A DNA stretch of 64,000 nt from CAZPQN01 sp964588795 (lineage in GTDB: Bacteria; Fidelibacterota; UBA2242): positions 24,138 to 88,137 of the forward strand of contig CAZPQN010000006.1 in the NCBI GenBank assembly GCA_964588795.1, in the 5' to 3' direction. Numbering within the stretch: the stretch's first letter is position 1; each line of letters begins with the position of its first letter. The notes beneath the pieces were generated by a model. It was not told where the DNA came from. It searched no databases and saw only the letters and a list, made by a program, of their open reading frames with translations. Made by a program: the position numbers and the translations under genes. Shown here one piece after another: positions 32,980 through 41,970 of the stretch.

Positions 32980-33732
32980 TTAAAAGCCCCGCTCGCGGCG
33001 GATATTTTGATACGCTTCGTTGATGGACTTGAATTTTTCCTCGGCCAGTTTCTGAATTTCCGGGCCGAGGCTGACGACCTTGTCAGGGTGATACTTGGTA
33101 GCCAGGTCGCGATAGATTTTCTTGATAGTTTCGGTATCATCTTCAGGACGGACCCCAAGAATGGCGTAAGACTGGTCAGCCTGGCCGATGAAAATAGCCT
33201 TGATCGTTTTGTAATCATTGGGATAGATGCCCAATCCGTCCGCCACTGTCTGGATGGCCTCCAGCTCCAATTTATGGTAGTTACCATCTGCCCCGGCGAT
33301 GCCGAACAGGACATGGACTAATTCCATGCGGGCATAATAATCCATGTGAGCCTTGATCTGTGCCGTGACATCGCGAATGTTGAATGTTTTTCGCAGGATT
33401 TCGCGGTACAGATAGAGCAAATCCTGAGCGTTGCGCCGCCCAAATTTTTCGACCAAATAATTTTTGACATACTGAATTTCCGACGAACGCACCATTTGGT
33501 CGGATTTGGTAATATAGGCAAACAGGGATAGCATCGCCACAGCGAAATCGCCCGCCCGGGTATCGCCGAAGGTTTGGTACGGTACACGCTCAGAATCACT
33601 TTCAATGTACGTCGTTCGGGGTATATCGCTGGTGACCAAACTACCGATGTAGGCGCCAATCAGCGCACCTAACGGGCCAAGCAATGCCCAGCCGATTCCA
33701 CCACCAATGATTGTTCCCGTCAGTTTGCTCAT
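32980..33732 (-). CDS. TerB/DjlA-type J-domain protein with an N-terminal glycine-zipper
   Basis: 250 residues. An N-terminal glycine-rich hydrophobic stretch ('GTIIGGGIGWALLGPLGALIGAYIG', about 5-33) could be a membrane or glycine-zipper segment. A TerB/DjlA-like helical domain follows (about 65-180, 'AVAMLSLFAYITKSD..VRSSEIQYVKNYL', 'HVLFGIAGADGNYHKLELEAI'). The C-terminal J-domain (about 188-250) has the essential HPD in 'LATKYHPDKV', so it should stimulate an Hsp70. Architecture is like DjlA, a membrane-anchored co-chaperone for envelope stress. It is followed by the S46 peptidase gene. Confidence 0.88.
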   Translation of the reverse strand: MSKLTGTIIGGGIGWALLGPLGALIGAYIGSLVTSDIPRTTYIESDSERVPYQTFGDTRAGDFAVAMLSLFAYITKSDQMVRSSEIQYVKNYLVEKFGRRNAQDLLYLYREILRKTFNIRDVTAQIKAHMDYYARMELVHVLFGIAGADGNYHKLELEAIQTVADGLGIYPNDYKTIKAIFIGQADQSYAILGVRPEDDTETIKKIYRDLATKYHPDKVVSLGPEIQKLAEEKFKSINEAYQNIRRERGF

Positions 33733-33792
33733 CTTGCAGTTTTACTAAAAACGTCTGATAATAACCATTCCCGCCCAAAAATCCAAAAAATA

Positions 33793-33827
33793 AAAATCCC
33801 TCCGCCAGCGCTCCGGGGAGGGATTTT
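33793..33827 (-). terminator. Rho-independent terminator downstream of the 34-kb outer membrane protein gene
   Basis: AAAATCCCTCC (33793-33803) pairs perfectly with GGAGGGATTTT (33817-33827) around a 13-base loop. On the minus strand a run of T follows, and it lies 25 bases after the stop at 33852. It could also act on the plus strand. Confidence 0.85.
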
Positions 33828-33851
33828 CAGAGAAAAAGAGGAGGGGAATTT

Positions 33852-34955
33852 CTACCGCAGAGTCAAACCAACTCCCACAGTCGCGACATTATCCGCACCC
33901 ATGGAATAATCCGCGTTGATGTTGATCAGAGCTAACCTGAGACGCGCTCCGACCGTCGTACGAAAACTGTTGTCGCCAGTCAGGTCGAATTTGACTTTGG
34001 TGCCGTTCAGCGGATCAGCTGAGTCATTGGGATTGGTGTAGGTATAGTTGATTTTCACGTCGGATTTCTCCTTGCCGACGCCGCCATATAAGCCGACCCC
34101 GAGAATCAGCAGGCTGAAATCGCGGCTCGCCATGAGGCTGTAAAGAGCATGATTTGATTCGAATACATCGCCAATTTCCATCTTCTGCATAAAGGCACCG
34201 GCCGAAATCTTTACGCCGAACAATGGCAAAGGAATGAATGGATCCAGAGCCAATTTGCCGCCGAAGCCCATGAACTTAAACTTGCCGATGTCTTTGCTGA
34301 CTTCCATTTCCGGGAGATAGCGGGCAACAATGTCGGCCTTAATGGGTAAAGCCGGCAGGGAAATGCCCACAGAAGCCTGCGGTACAACCAGCGGCAAGGT
34401 CGGCAAATTGGTGCCAGGCGGGGTGACGATTGTAGGAATATTGGCGGCGATGCTGGCGATATTATTCTGAACAGCCGCCTGACTCAGTGCCTGAGACGGC
34501 ACACCCCGCGCAGTTAATTGCTGGTTGATCTTGTTGATGATACCCGGCTGATCGGCAGGAATCGAACCCGGTTCATCCTTCCCGAAGAAGGTCGGCACCT
34601 TCGTATCGGGATATACATCCTCCGGATGGAGGGTAAGATTATAATTGGTACCATCGATGTTGATGGTTTGGGTAATGTCGCCTAACGATGAGAAATCGAA
34701 GGTAAAGCTCTTCTGATCTTCCGGAAAAGTGACCGCCATTGCCCTCAGACCAATATCGAATCCTAAAAGTTTATGCGGTTTGGCGGTATAGAACCAGCCG
34801 CTGTTCATGGCCGTTCCGAAAGCCGTTACCAGTGGATTGACGTAACTTTTGGCGTTTTTAGCGGCCAGTTGTTGCAGTCTTTCCTCCAGAGACTGAGCGC
34901 CGGCGAGACTGAACAGAAAAGTCACGACCAGCAATAAGACCAATGTTTTTTTCAT
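33852..34955 (-). CDS. Secreted outer membrane beta-barrel protein (DUF6588-like)
   Basis: 367 residues from the ATG at 34955, chosen because AGGAG lies seven to eleven bases upstream and a signal peptide starts there ('MKKTLVLLLVVTFLFSLAGAQS'). The frame itself opens further up, at 35036. The mature part begins with helix 'LEERLQQLAAKNAKSYVNPLV' and then 'FGTAMNSGWFYTAKP', typical of a Bacteroidetes/FCB barrel family. Later strands alternate ('FSLLILGVGLYGGVG', 'TTVGARLRLALININADYSMG'), and it ends in 'VATVGVGLTLR'. The middle (about 180-225) is Pro/Ile-rich. Likely a porin-like or surface protein; function unknown. It is followed by a strong terminator and stands alone. Confidence 0.7.
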   Translation of the reverse strand: MKKTLVLLLVVTFLFSLAGAQSLEERLQQLAAKNAKSYVNPLVTAFGTAMNSGWFYTAKPHKLLGFDIGLRAMAVTFPEDQKSFTFDFSSLGDITQTINIDGTNYNLTLHPEDVYPDTKVPTFFGKDEPGSIPADQPGIINKINQQLTARGVPSQALSQAAVQNNIASIAANIPTIVTPPGTNLPTLPLVVPQASVGISLPALPIKADIVARYLPEMEVSKDIGKFKFMGFGGKLALDPFIPLPLFGVKISAGAFMQKMEIGDVFESNHALYSLMASRDFSLLILGVGLYGGVGKEKSDVKINYTYTNPNDSADPLNGTKVKFDLTGDNSFRTTVGARLRLALININADYSMGADNVATVGVGLTLR

Positions 34956-34974
34956 AGTGTACTCCTTTTTATTG

Positions 34975-35002
34975 GATATAATTTTTAGTTGCGCATTTGC
35001 AA
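34975..35002 (-). promoter_or_regulatory. Candidate promoter of the barrel protein gene
   Basis: On the minus strand TTGCAA (35002-34997), 16-base spacer, TATATC (34980-34975). The start would fall near 34968, followed by the AGGAG site and the ATG at 34955. Both hexamers deviate from consensus. Confidence 0.35.
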
Positions 35003-35044
35003 GCGTAATCTTAGGGGCATTTTCAGATAAAATCAAGAGGAAAT

Positions 35045-38000
35045 TTACCTGACCAGCACAAAAGTCGTGATGTACTCCACAGATTTAGTGGAATTCAGGT
35101 CACATGCCACACAGCGGGCGATATAGGTGCCAATCCGCGCTTTACCCCCCAAATCGCCATTGCCGTCCCAATAAACCTGACCAGCGGAACCAGTGATCAA
35201 GCGGCGGGCGGGGCGAGCAATGCGCCGACCCAGCAGGTCGTAGATTTCCATAGTCAGGTAAGCTGAGGGAAACGGAAGACAATAGCGCAGAGCGAGTTCC
35301 TCATCACGACCGTCGCCGTTGGGGCTGAAAATTGCCGGATCGGCTTGCAAGCCGGTTTTGGCGAGGGGCGTTCTGAACGCTACGCTGTTGACCGTTCCCG
35401 GTGTGCCTCCCGCAGGCGCCACGCATGTGCGCCAGTTAGTGGCCGTATTGGCATTGTGCAAATTAATACGCTCCAGGGCATGCCCGGGGGTAATTGTCCA
35501 GGTACTCAGATATTGCAGGCTATCGGAGCAGTGTCCCGTCGGATCGAATAAATAGAGGGCGTCTTCGGTGTTACCAAGAGAGGGAAAATGGGGCAGGACA
35601 ACAGTATTGGTTTGGTTTACATCGGGGAAGCGGAAAATCGTGGAGTCACTTGCCAGCACGCAATACTGTCCCGGAGAGATAATTTTGCGTCCACTGATCT
35701 TAATCCGCTGGCTGGTATTGGCATCCGCCAGGGCCCAGCCTTCCACATCGATGGCGGTGTTGCCGGCCAGATAAAGCTCGACATATTCGGCGTTGGAATT
35801 AGTGGGCGTATCCAGCTCCAAAGGCTGAGCCATGAATTCGCTGATTAAAATTGTACCGGTCGGGTAGGCCACCGCAAGCGGAACGCGGAGGGTGTCATTA
35901 CCGGTGTTTATATCGTTGCTCCATTCCAAGCACGCGGTTACCCAATAGGCGCCCGAAGGAAGTGGTGGCAGTTCATATTGGAGGTTATGACTTTCACCAG
36001 GTAGAATCTGAGGAATATGGAGTGTCGCAAGTTCTTGGGTACTCAGAAAGCTGTTTAGTGCCAAACGACATACAGCCGTCGGGCAGACCTGGCGACCACA
36101 ATTAGAAAGACGGAGCGTTACTTGAAAAAAGGTAGTAGTGTCACCGCTTGCCGGAAAGATGTGCAGGGAATCTAAAGCCAAATCATATTCGGGCGTCAGT
36201 ACGCTGTTATGGACGCCGGGAGTCATGCCCCATTTAGCCTGGCAGTAGTCCCAGGACGATCTGCTCGAGCTGGGGAGACTGGGATGTTTTTTCTCAAAAG
36301 ACAGTCCACTCTTTGGCACCCACTGAACGTCATATGTTAGCGAATCAAGTGTAAGGCCGGTGAGATCGCGCAGGATTACCTGGTCAGCGGTATTATTCAT
36401 CCCGGGCCAGTTGGAGATGAGCACGACCCGTACCCGGGAAGCATCCACAAAGTCGAAAATGGTGCTGTCACGGCAGAGCACCAAATACGTCTGGGGGGGC
36501 AAATCTTTCGCCCCCAATGTGGCCGCGGTGCGTTTGTTGCTCAAAGACCACTGCTCCAGATTGACGGGTTGATCATGCTGGTTGAAGATTTCAATGAATT
36601 CGCTCTGCCCGCCGGTAGGATAAGGTAAAAACTCATTGATGACAACGCAGTGGGGCGGATAAGCGACTTTCAGGTTTGTCCGGGCTGAATTGTTGACCGG
36701 ATTCTGATCATCTGACCAGTGCACTATGGCGAGCCAAGTTGACAAGCCGGTTATTTGGCCCTGAATTTTGCCGGAACAATGCAACAGCGAATCGGGTGCC
36801 AGCGCTGCTAAACAGTCGGTTTGCCAGACAAGCTCGTTCCAGTCGGCACAAGAATCATGGTCACTGTCCTGGAAAAGATAAACCTGGAATCCGGAGGCGG
36901 GTTCTCGTCCGGTATTGATAATCTGGAGGTTGAATTCGATCCACTCCTCAACATTTCTGGCGTCAGATGCGAATTGGAAAGATGTATCCACTATCGCCAG
37001 GTCAAACTGATATTTCAGGATGGAATTGGCCGTGCCTGGCGATGCGCCCCAGCTTGCACGAGACGGACCCCAATTACTGGCACTCACCGCGGGCAGGAAA
37101 GGATTACGTCGTTCCAGACTGATGCCGGGCGCGCTACCCCAGTCAGAACGGTAGTAAATCCCGTCCATGAGCCCGCCGGTCGCATCGCACACCATCAGGG
37201 AGTCCGAACTGTTATTAAGGTTAGGAAAAACCGGCGGTACGAGCAGGAGGCCATGAAAGTCAGGATAATCGAGGCTAAGATTCTGGCTGGCGGTAATCAC
37301 GACAAAAGCACCCGGAGCCACCAGCACGGTAGAATCAGTTAATGGTTTCCAGGCGCCAAGTGCATCGCGCAGGCTCCACAGGTTTAGATCAACAGTATCC
37401 GGCGTGGTATTGAAGAGCTCGAACCATTCCGGCTCGCCCGGACGCGGAGCATACATGATTTCGTTAACGATCATCGCCTGAGCAGGGAATCCAACCGGTA
37501 TTTGAGCGCTAAATGTATTATCGTCGTGCCGTTCGTCGGACGCGCAATCCACCGTGACCGACAAGTTAAAGACTCCGCCTTGCGTAAAGCACAGCGGAAT
37601 TTCTCTCCTGAATTCTTCCTCCGGCAAAAGGGGTTGGCTGGCGTTAATTGTGGTATCACCTAAGGTCACGGTATAGAGTTGCGCGTGGCGCTTAACGTTT
37701 ACTGTAATCGCGAAGTTCGTCACGGTTTGGAGTCCGATATTCCTTACCGCGAAGACGAGGATAGTCTGGGAGCCTTTTTGCAATGGAAGATCGGAGGAGT
37801 CTAAGCTGACAGAAATCAGCGCCAAATCCTGCTGTCGGATGGCAACCGAATTAAGACTTCCGGGCGTCGAACCGCTGGTGTGCCGGCAGGTAGCCCAATG
37901 ATCGGCGTTTAAAGCGGGCTGAAACGGATTCCGTCGTTCGAGTGAAATCCCGGTCGCACCGCCCCATATTGCTTTATAACAGACGGCTTCGTCCAGATTG

Positions 38001-40042
38001 CCACCCGCATCGCGCAGGCTCAATGAATCGGCAGTATTATTCAGGGTAGGAAAAACCGGAGGCACCACAACAGCCCCCTCGAGCTCCGGATGATTATCAA
38101 GGAAGGAGTAATTGCCGGCAACAATGAAATAACTCCCGGGCGGACACAGCCAGGTGGTATCGCATAGAATCAACCAACTACCGGTCGCATCACGGAAACG
38201 CCAGCCGTTTAGGTCAACGCATGATGCGGTTCGATTGAAGACCTCGAACCACTCCGAAGCGCCAGACTGTGGCGCGTACATGATTTCATTGACAATCAGC
38301 GTACCGGGCGGGTAACCGACGCGGAGCAATTTTTCCTGACGATTATTGATGGACAAGCCATCTCCCGCCATGGTCAAAACGACAATAACCTGCCAGATGC
38401 CACCTGGACATTCCGCCAATCTGAAATCAACGCTTTGTGAATCGCCGGTCGCCAGCAGAGCCTGAACGGTAAAACATGTGTCGGCGAGGAAATCTGCGGG
38501 ATTGCCGGGGCGATAAGCCGCTATGTGCAGGGTAAATTGTTCAATGGGTAGAAGTCCGCCATTGCGGACAAAGGAGCGGATTGTCAGGGACTGTCCCTGG
38601 GTCAAATGACTGGACGGAGCAATGAAAACTACAGAATCAAGCACTCCGTCATGCTGAGGCAAAGCGATCGAGTTGGCCTGGCCGGGGGTGCCGCCCGCCG
38701 CCGTTACGCTTAGCCCCCAATTATTTGCAATATTGCCATTGGCATACGGGTTGCGTCGCTCTAACGCATAACCCGTCCGGTAGCCCCAACCGCTGGAATA
38801 GCATAACGCATCAATGGTTGTCTCGCAATAATCCCGGATGATAATGGAATCGGAAGTATTATTAAGCGTTGGTAAAGGTGAGGCGCAGGCGATGAACCAG
38901 TCCGGTTTTTCCCAATATTTCAGAAAATTGGAATCGCTGGCGACGACGACAATTGCACCTGGTGGAACCAGGTAATTTTCGGCGGTCAGTAGTGCTGGGG
39001 TTGTATTATCTTTAAGCGTCCAGCCTTTCAGATTGATGGTATCTTCAGAGATGTTGTACAACTCCACCCATTCATTTTGACCAGCGGCCGGACAGTACAT
39101 AAACTCGTTGATGATCAATGAACGGGCCGGATAAGGTGACGCAATTGTCAGATTGCCCCGGTTGTTGTCGGGATTTTCATCCGGCAGGTAAAGCAACTCA
39201 ACCATAAAAGTATGGTTTCCGGAACTACTGATTGAGGCCGGGATGTGAAAACTTAGCGAATCTCCGCTGAACAGCGATTGGGCAGTTTGCCAGATGATTT
39301 CACCAACTTGGAAATTCTGGTCGTCATTATGGTCTTCGCCGAGCAGGATTTCGAAATCAGGGATAGCCTGCAAACCGACGTTTTTCACTACAAGATCCAG
39401 CAATACCGATTGACCAGACGGCACGATCGTCTGACGGGCCTGGAAAGAACTCACGGCGAGGTCATAGTCGCGCGGGGCGCAGCTGTTGCTGAAACCGGGA
39501 GTGCCGTTGATTGCGGAGCCCATCGCCCAGTTATTAGGGTTATCTGGTTGACAAAGCTGGATTTTTTCTAAGGTATATCCGGCGGGTTGACCGGGCTTGG
39601 TCTGAACCTGTGACAAAGTGTCGCCCGTTGCAGAGACCAGAAGAATGAGATTCGCTGTTGAATTGGACAAGCCATTGGCACCGAAAGAATTGTCTTTGAT
39701 GGTGAGTCGGATGACCGTATCTGGTATCAGGTGTTCGTAGGCTGTGGACTTAGCCTCGATCAGGTAACCGCGGTCTAAGATCAGCCCAAAATGTCCGGGA
39801 AGCAGGGAATCCGTGACTTCCAAATGCTCCAAAAAATCAGCCACACCATTAACAATCAGTCGCCAGCCCTGCAGAGATACCGCCGAGTCCCCACAGTTAT
39901 GGAGTTCGATAAACTCATCGTAGTACTCTGACCCCAGGGGGTCAAACATGACTTCGCTCATGGTAATAGACTGCGCCAGAAGCGTATTTCCGATAAAAAT
40001 CGCCAGAATCAGGGCTTGAAAAATGAGATTTTTTTGGCTCAT
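35045..40042 (-). CDS. Giant secreted protein with repeated lamin-tail (LTD) and CARDB-like modules and a C-terminal sorting domain
   Basis: 1665 residues. A signal peptide ('AIFIGNTLLAQS', about 1-24) is followed by six lamin-tail domains. They start near residues 26, 311, 584, 859, 1137 and 1400, about 275 apart. Each opens with 'INEFMY', 'VNEIMYAP' or similar, then 'EWFELFN', 'DLNGW' and 'VPP..PTLNN..DSL.L.D..G'. Between them are CARDB/Ig-like stretches ('DLALISVSLDSS...VRNIG'). The last about 90 residues are an FlgD-like sorting domain ('FSPNGDGRDEE', 'EIYDLLGRRI', 'YWDGNGDLGGKARIGTYIA'). Such proteins are secreted to the surface and may bind DNA, polymers or other cells; the ligand is unknown. 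The repeat sequences differ enough to argue for old duplications. Confidence 0.88.
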   Translation of the reverse strand: MSQKNLIFQALILAIFIGNTLLAQSITMSEVMFDPLGSEYYDEFIELHNCGDSAVSLQGWRLIVNGVADFLEHLEVTDSLLPGHFGLILDRGYLIEAKSTAYEHLIPDTVIRLTIKDNSFGANGLSNSTANLILLVSATGDTLSQVQTKPGQPAGYTLEKIQLCQPDNPNNWAMGSAINGTPGFSNSCAPRDYDLAVSSFQARQTIVPSGQSVLLDLVVKNVGLQAIPDFEILLGEDHNDDQNFQVGEIIWQTAQSLFSGDSLSFHIPASISSSGNHTFMVELLYLPDENPDNNRGNLTIASPYPARSLIINEFMYCPAAGQNEWVELYNISEDTINLKGWTLKDNTTPALLTAENYLVPPGAIVVVASDSNFLKYWEKPDWFIACASPLPTLNNTSDSIIIRDYCETTIDALCYSSGWGYRTGYALERRNPYANGNIANNWGLSVTAAGGTPGQANSIALPQHDGVLDSVVFIAPSSHLTQGQSLTIRSFVRNGGLLPIEQFTLHIAAYRPGNPADFLADTCFTVQALLATGDSQSVDFRLAECPGGIWQVIVVLTMAGDGLSINNRQEKLLRVGYPPGTLIVNEIMYAPQSGASEWFEVFNRTASCVDLNGWRFRDATGSWLILCDTTWLCPPGSYFIVAGNYSFLDNHPELEGAVVVPPVFPTLNNTADSLSLRDAGGNLDEAVCYKAIWGGATGISLERRNPFQPALNADHWATCRHTSGSTPGSLNSVAIRQQDLALISVSLDSSDLPLQKGSQTILVFAVRNIGLQTVTNFAITVNVKRHAQLYTVTLGDTTINASQPLLPEEEFRREIPLCFTQGGVFNLSVTVDCASDERHDDNTFSAQIPVGFPAQAMIVNEIMYAPRPGEPEWFELFNTTPDTVDLNLWSLRDALGAWKPLTDSTVLVAPGAFVVITASQNLSLDYPDFHGLLLVPPVFPNLNNSSDSLMVCDATGGLMDGIYYRSDWGSAPGISLERRNPFLPAVSASNWGPSRASWGASPGTANSILKYQFDLAIVDTSFQFASDARNVEEWIEFNLQIINTGREPASGFQVYLFQDSDHDSCADWNELVWQTDCLAALAPDSLLHCSGKIQGQITGLSTWLAIVHWSDDQNPVNNSARTNLKVAYPPHCVVINEFLPYPTGGQSEFIEIFNQHDQPVNLEQWSLSNKRTAATLGAKDLPPQTYLVLCRDSTIFDFVDASRVRVVLISNWPGMNNTADQVILRDLTGLTLDSLTYDVQWVPKSGLSFEKKHPSLPSSSRSSWDYCQAKWGMTPGVHNSVLTPEYDLALDSLHIFPASGDTTTFFQVTLRLSNCGRQVCPTAVCRLALNSFLSTQELATLHIPQILPGESHNLQYELPPLPSGAYWVTACLEWSNDINTGNDTLRVPLAVAYPTGTILISEFMAQPLELDTPTNSNAEYVELYLAGNTAIDVEGWALADANTSQRIKISGRKIISPGQYCVLASDSTIFRFPDVNQTNTVVLPHFPSLGNTEDALYLFDPTGHCSDSLQYLSTWTITPGHALERINLHNANTATNWRTCVAPAGGTPGTVNSVAFRTPLAKTGLQADPAIFSPNGDGRDEELALRYCLPFPSAYLTMEIYDLLGRRIARPARRLITGSAGQVYWDGNGDLGGKARIGTYIARCVACDLNSTKSVEYITTFVLVR

Positions 40043-40069
40043 CGAGACAGTTGGTCTGATTGCTGTTTA

Positions 40070-40098
40070 ATATTATGCTTTACCTCACATAAAGTCAA
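40070..40098 (-). promoter_or_regulatory. Promoter of the LTD-repeat protein gene
   Basis: Minus strand: TTGACT (40098-40093), 17-base spacer, TAATAT (40075-40070). An overlapping CATAAT with shorter spacing is another -10. The untranslated leader would be about 20 bases to the ATG at 40042. Confidence 0.5.
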
Positions 40099-40134
40099 CA
40101 ATAAAATTTTTAAATATGCGCGCTTTGAAAAACA

Positions 40135-40163
40135 TTGACAATCAGGCTGGGATAGTCTCAAAT
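40135..40163 (+). promoter_or_regulatory. Promoter of the LPP20-like envelope island
   Basis: Consensus TTGACA (40135-40140), 17-base spacer, TCAAAT (40158-40163). It lies downstream of an upstream in-frame ATG at 40116, supporting the start at 40206, which has GAGGAA before it. Confidence 0.5.
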
Positions 40164-40205
40164 TACCACTACCAACAGAGCATTGTTACGGACGAGGAAA
40201 AATTT

Positions 40206-41963
40206 ATGCAAATAGCGAATAATCGGCGACGCATCTTGCCCCGCGATGTGTTCTGGATTTTAATGCTGGCTATGTGCCGCCTGTACCTTCCGGCGGAGCT
40301 GTCCGCCCAGCCGGGTCGGTACACCCGCAAGTCCGTGGCGTACGTTGATGCCCTGTTGGTCAGCGATGAAAATATCCAGGTACCGCAGGTGTATGAGCGC
40401 CTCCTGCTCGATGCTTTCCACGAGCAGTTAAGGCTCAGCCGGTTCGACTATAACCAATTGCCGGAAGCCGTGCAGGCGAATTTTAAAGACCGGTTGCGCG
40501 GACGCGGTCTGCTTGGGGAGAGTGAACTGGAAAACCTGATTGCGCAGAGCATCGTACCTGAAATTATGAAGGTCCTGGACCTCGAAAAGGAGCTCCGGGC
40601 GCAACAGCTCGTTTCTGAAACCCAGCGCCAATCTTTCATTGTCCAGAAAGCCAAAGACCTGGGCATTACCGCTGAGCAAATCGAACAGATTTTAAAATCC
40701 GCCTTCCTCTACATTCCTTTCCTGGATAAATACCAGATCAAGCAGGAGAAGGACAAAAAGGACATCAGTGTCAACCTGCAAGGCGGGGTGATCTGGTACA
40801 AAGTAATTGTGGGTGACGAGCCGCGCGTGGAAAAGATTCTGCGCATCACCACCGAAGGCACCGCTGCCACGGAAAAAGATAAAATGTACTCATTGGACAG
40901 AGGCAACATGGCGGGCGAGGAAGCCGCAATCTGCTTGGCCGCGCAGACAATGGCCATGAACCTGCAGGTCCGAACGCGCGAGATTAATTTATTTAAACTG
41001 CGCACACCGCTGGCCGATGTGGAGCGCCGTACAGTGCGCTTCCCCTTGGGTAAAGCGGAAGGCATCAAGCTGGACGAACCGTTCTACGTTGGCGAGTACT
41101 TACAGACCAACAGCGGTAAAATCCGGTTTAACAGATCCGGGTTTGTGCGCGTGAGCACAGTGGCCGACAACAGCCAGAATTCCCGACAACTTTCCTCAGC
41201 CTATGCCATCAAAAAGGGCGATTGGGTCAAAGGAATGACAATGATCGAACATCCCAGACTTGGTGTTGATGTAGCGCTGAAACCGCGCTGGTACAATTTG
41301 CGGGTCAAAGAAGGCCTGGTTTTGACCGATGATTTTCTGGTTTACTTCAATGATTACGAGGGCGTTGCCGTCGGCACCGATCTCGATTTGCAGTGGAACA
41401 TTGCGCAGTTGACCCGCAAGAGGCAATCTTTCCTGGTAGTGGGCGCGACGGGGGCCCTGGCGCCGGTCAAAAGCAAGGTTTACGATAGTGCCTTTGAAGT
41501 TTTTTTTGATATGCCGACCGAAAACTGGGTCGCCGGGGTCTTGAACGGTTACGCGGGATACCTGCGACGCTTTTACCTGGGGCCGTTGGCCCTGCACGGC
41601 GAAGCCCTGCTGGGTGTTCAGCGTTTGGTGGTTTCCGACTCGTGGGATCATGAATCGGTGTCCATCGCCAACACCAGTTTCGGGGCGCGTATTAATGCCG
41701 GTTTGGAGTACGCGGTCAATATTGATGTCAATATCGGGATATTCGCCGGGGTCAATCTGTTCCCGCCGCTGGATTTGTGGACGGTGAAGTACAAAGACAA
41801 GGAAATTGACGTGGATAATTTAGCGGGTTGGGCCGCGCCCCGGATTTCCAGCATTTCACCGACCTTTGGGCTATACCTGCACTATTCACCACCGAAATTA
41901 AATTTTAATCCGGCAGGCATGATTCAGGGTTCTGTTCGTGACCAGCTGTTCAAGATCAAATGA
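40206..41963 (+). CDS. Secreted protein with helical N-terminal part and outer membrane barrel C-terminus
   Basis: 585 residues from ATG 40206 (ribosome site GAGGAA; the frame opens at 40116 but that part lies upstream of a good promoter). Signal peptide about 1-35 ('PAELSAQ'). Residues about 50-190 are helical and charged ('EKELRAQQLVSETQRQSFIVQKAKDLGI'). Then comes a beta region ('ISVNLQGGVIWYKVIVGDEPRVEKILRITTEG', 'FPLGKAEGIKLDEPFYVGEYL'). The last about 200 residues show alternating amphipathic strands ('FLVYFNDYEGVAVGTDLDLQW', 'YLGPLALHGEALLGVQ', 'INAGLEYAVNIDVNIGIFAGVNLF') ending in 'FGLYLHYSPP'. No family recognised. It heads four genes for LPP20-like proteins, so it may be the outer membrane part of the complex. 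Confidence 0.7.
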   Translation: MQIANNRRRILPRDVFWILMLAMCRLYLPAELSAQPGRYTRKSVAYVDALLVSDENIQVPQVYERLLLDAFHEQLRLSRFDYNQLPEAVQANFKDRLRGRGLLGESELENLIAQSIVPEIMKVLDLEKELRAQQLVSETQRQSFIVQKAKDLGITAEQIEQILKSAFLYIPFLDKYQIKQEKDKKDISVNLQGGVIWYKVIVGDEPRVEKILRITTEGTAATEKDKMYSLDRGNMAGEEAAICLAAQTMAMNLQVRTREINLFKLRTPLADVERRTVRFPLGKAEGIKLDEPFYVGEYLQTNSGKIRFNRSGFVRVSTVADNSQNSRQLSSAYAIKKGDWVKGMTMIEHPRLGVDVALKPRWYNLRVKEGLVLTDDFLVYFNDYEGVAVGTDLDLQWNIAQLTRKRQSFLVVGATGALAPVKSKVYDSAFEVFFDMPTENWVAGVLNGYAGYLRRFYLGPLALHGEALLGVQRLVVSDSWDHESVSIANTSFGARINAGLEYAVNIDVNIGIFAGVNLFPPLDLWTVKYKDKEIDVDNLAGWAAPRISSISPTFGLYLHYSPPKLNFNPAGMIQGSVRDQLFKIK

Positions 41964-41970
41964 GGATCGC

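Noticed and set aside
40116..40205. Upstream extension of the first island gene to ATG 40116
   Set aside because: A consensus -35 TTGACA at 40135 and a ribosome site before ATG 40206 with a following signal peptide favour the later start.
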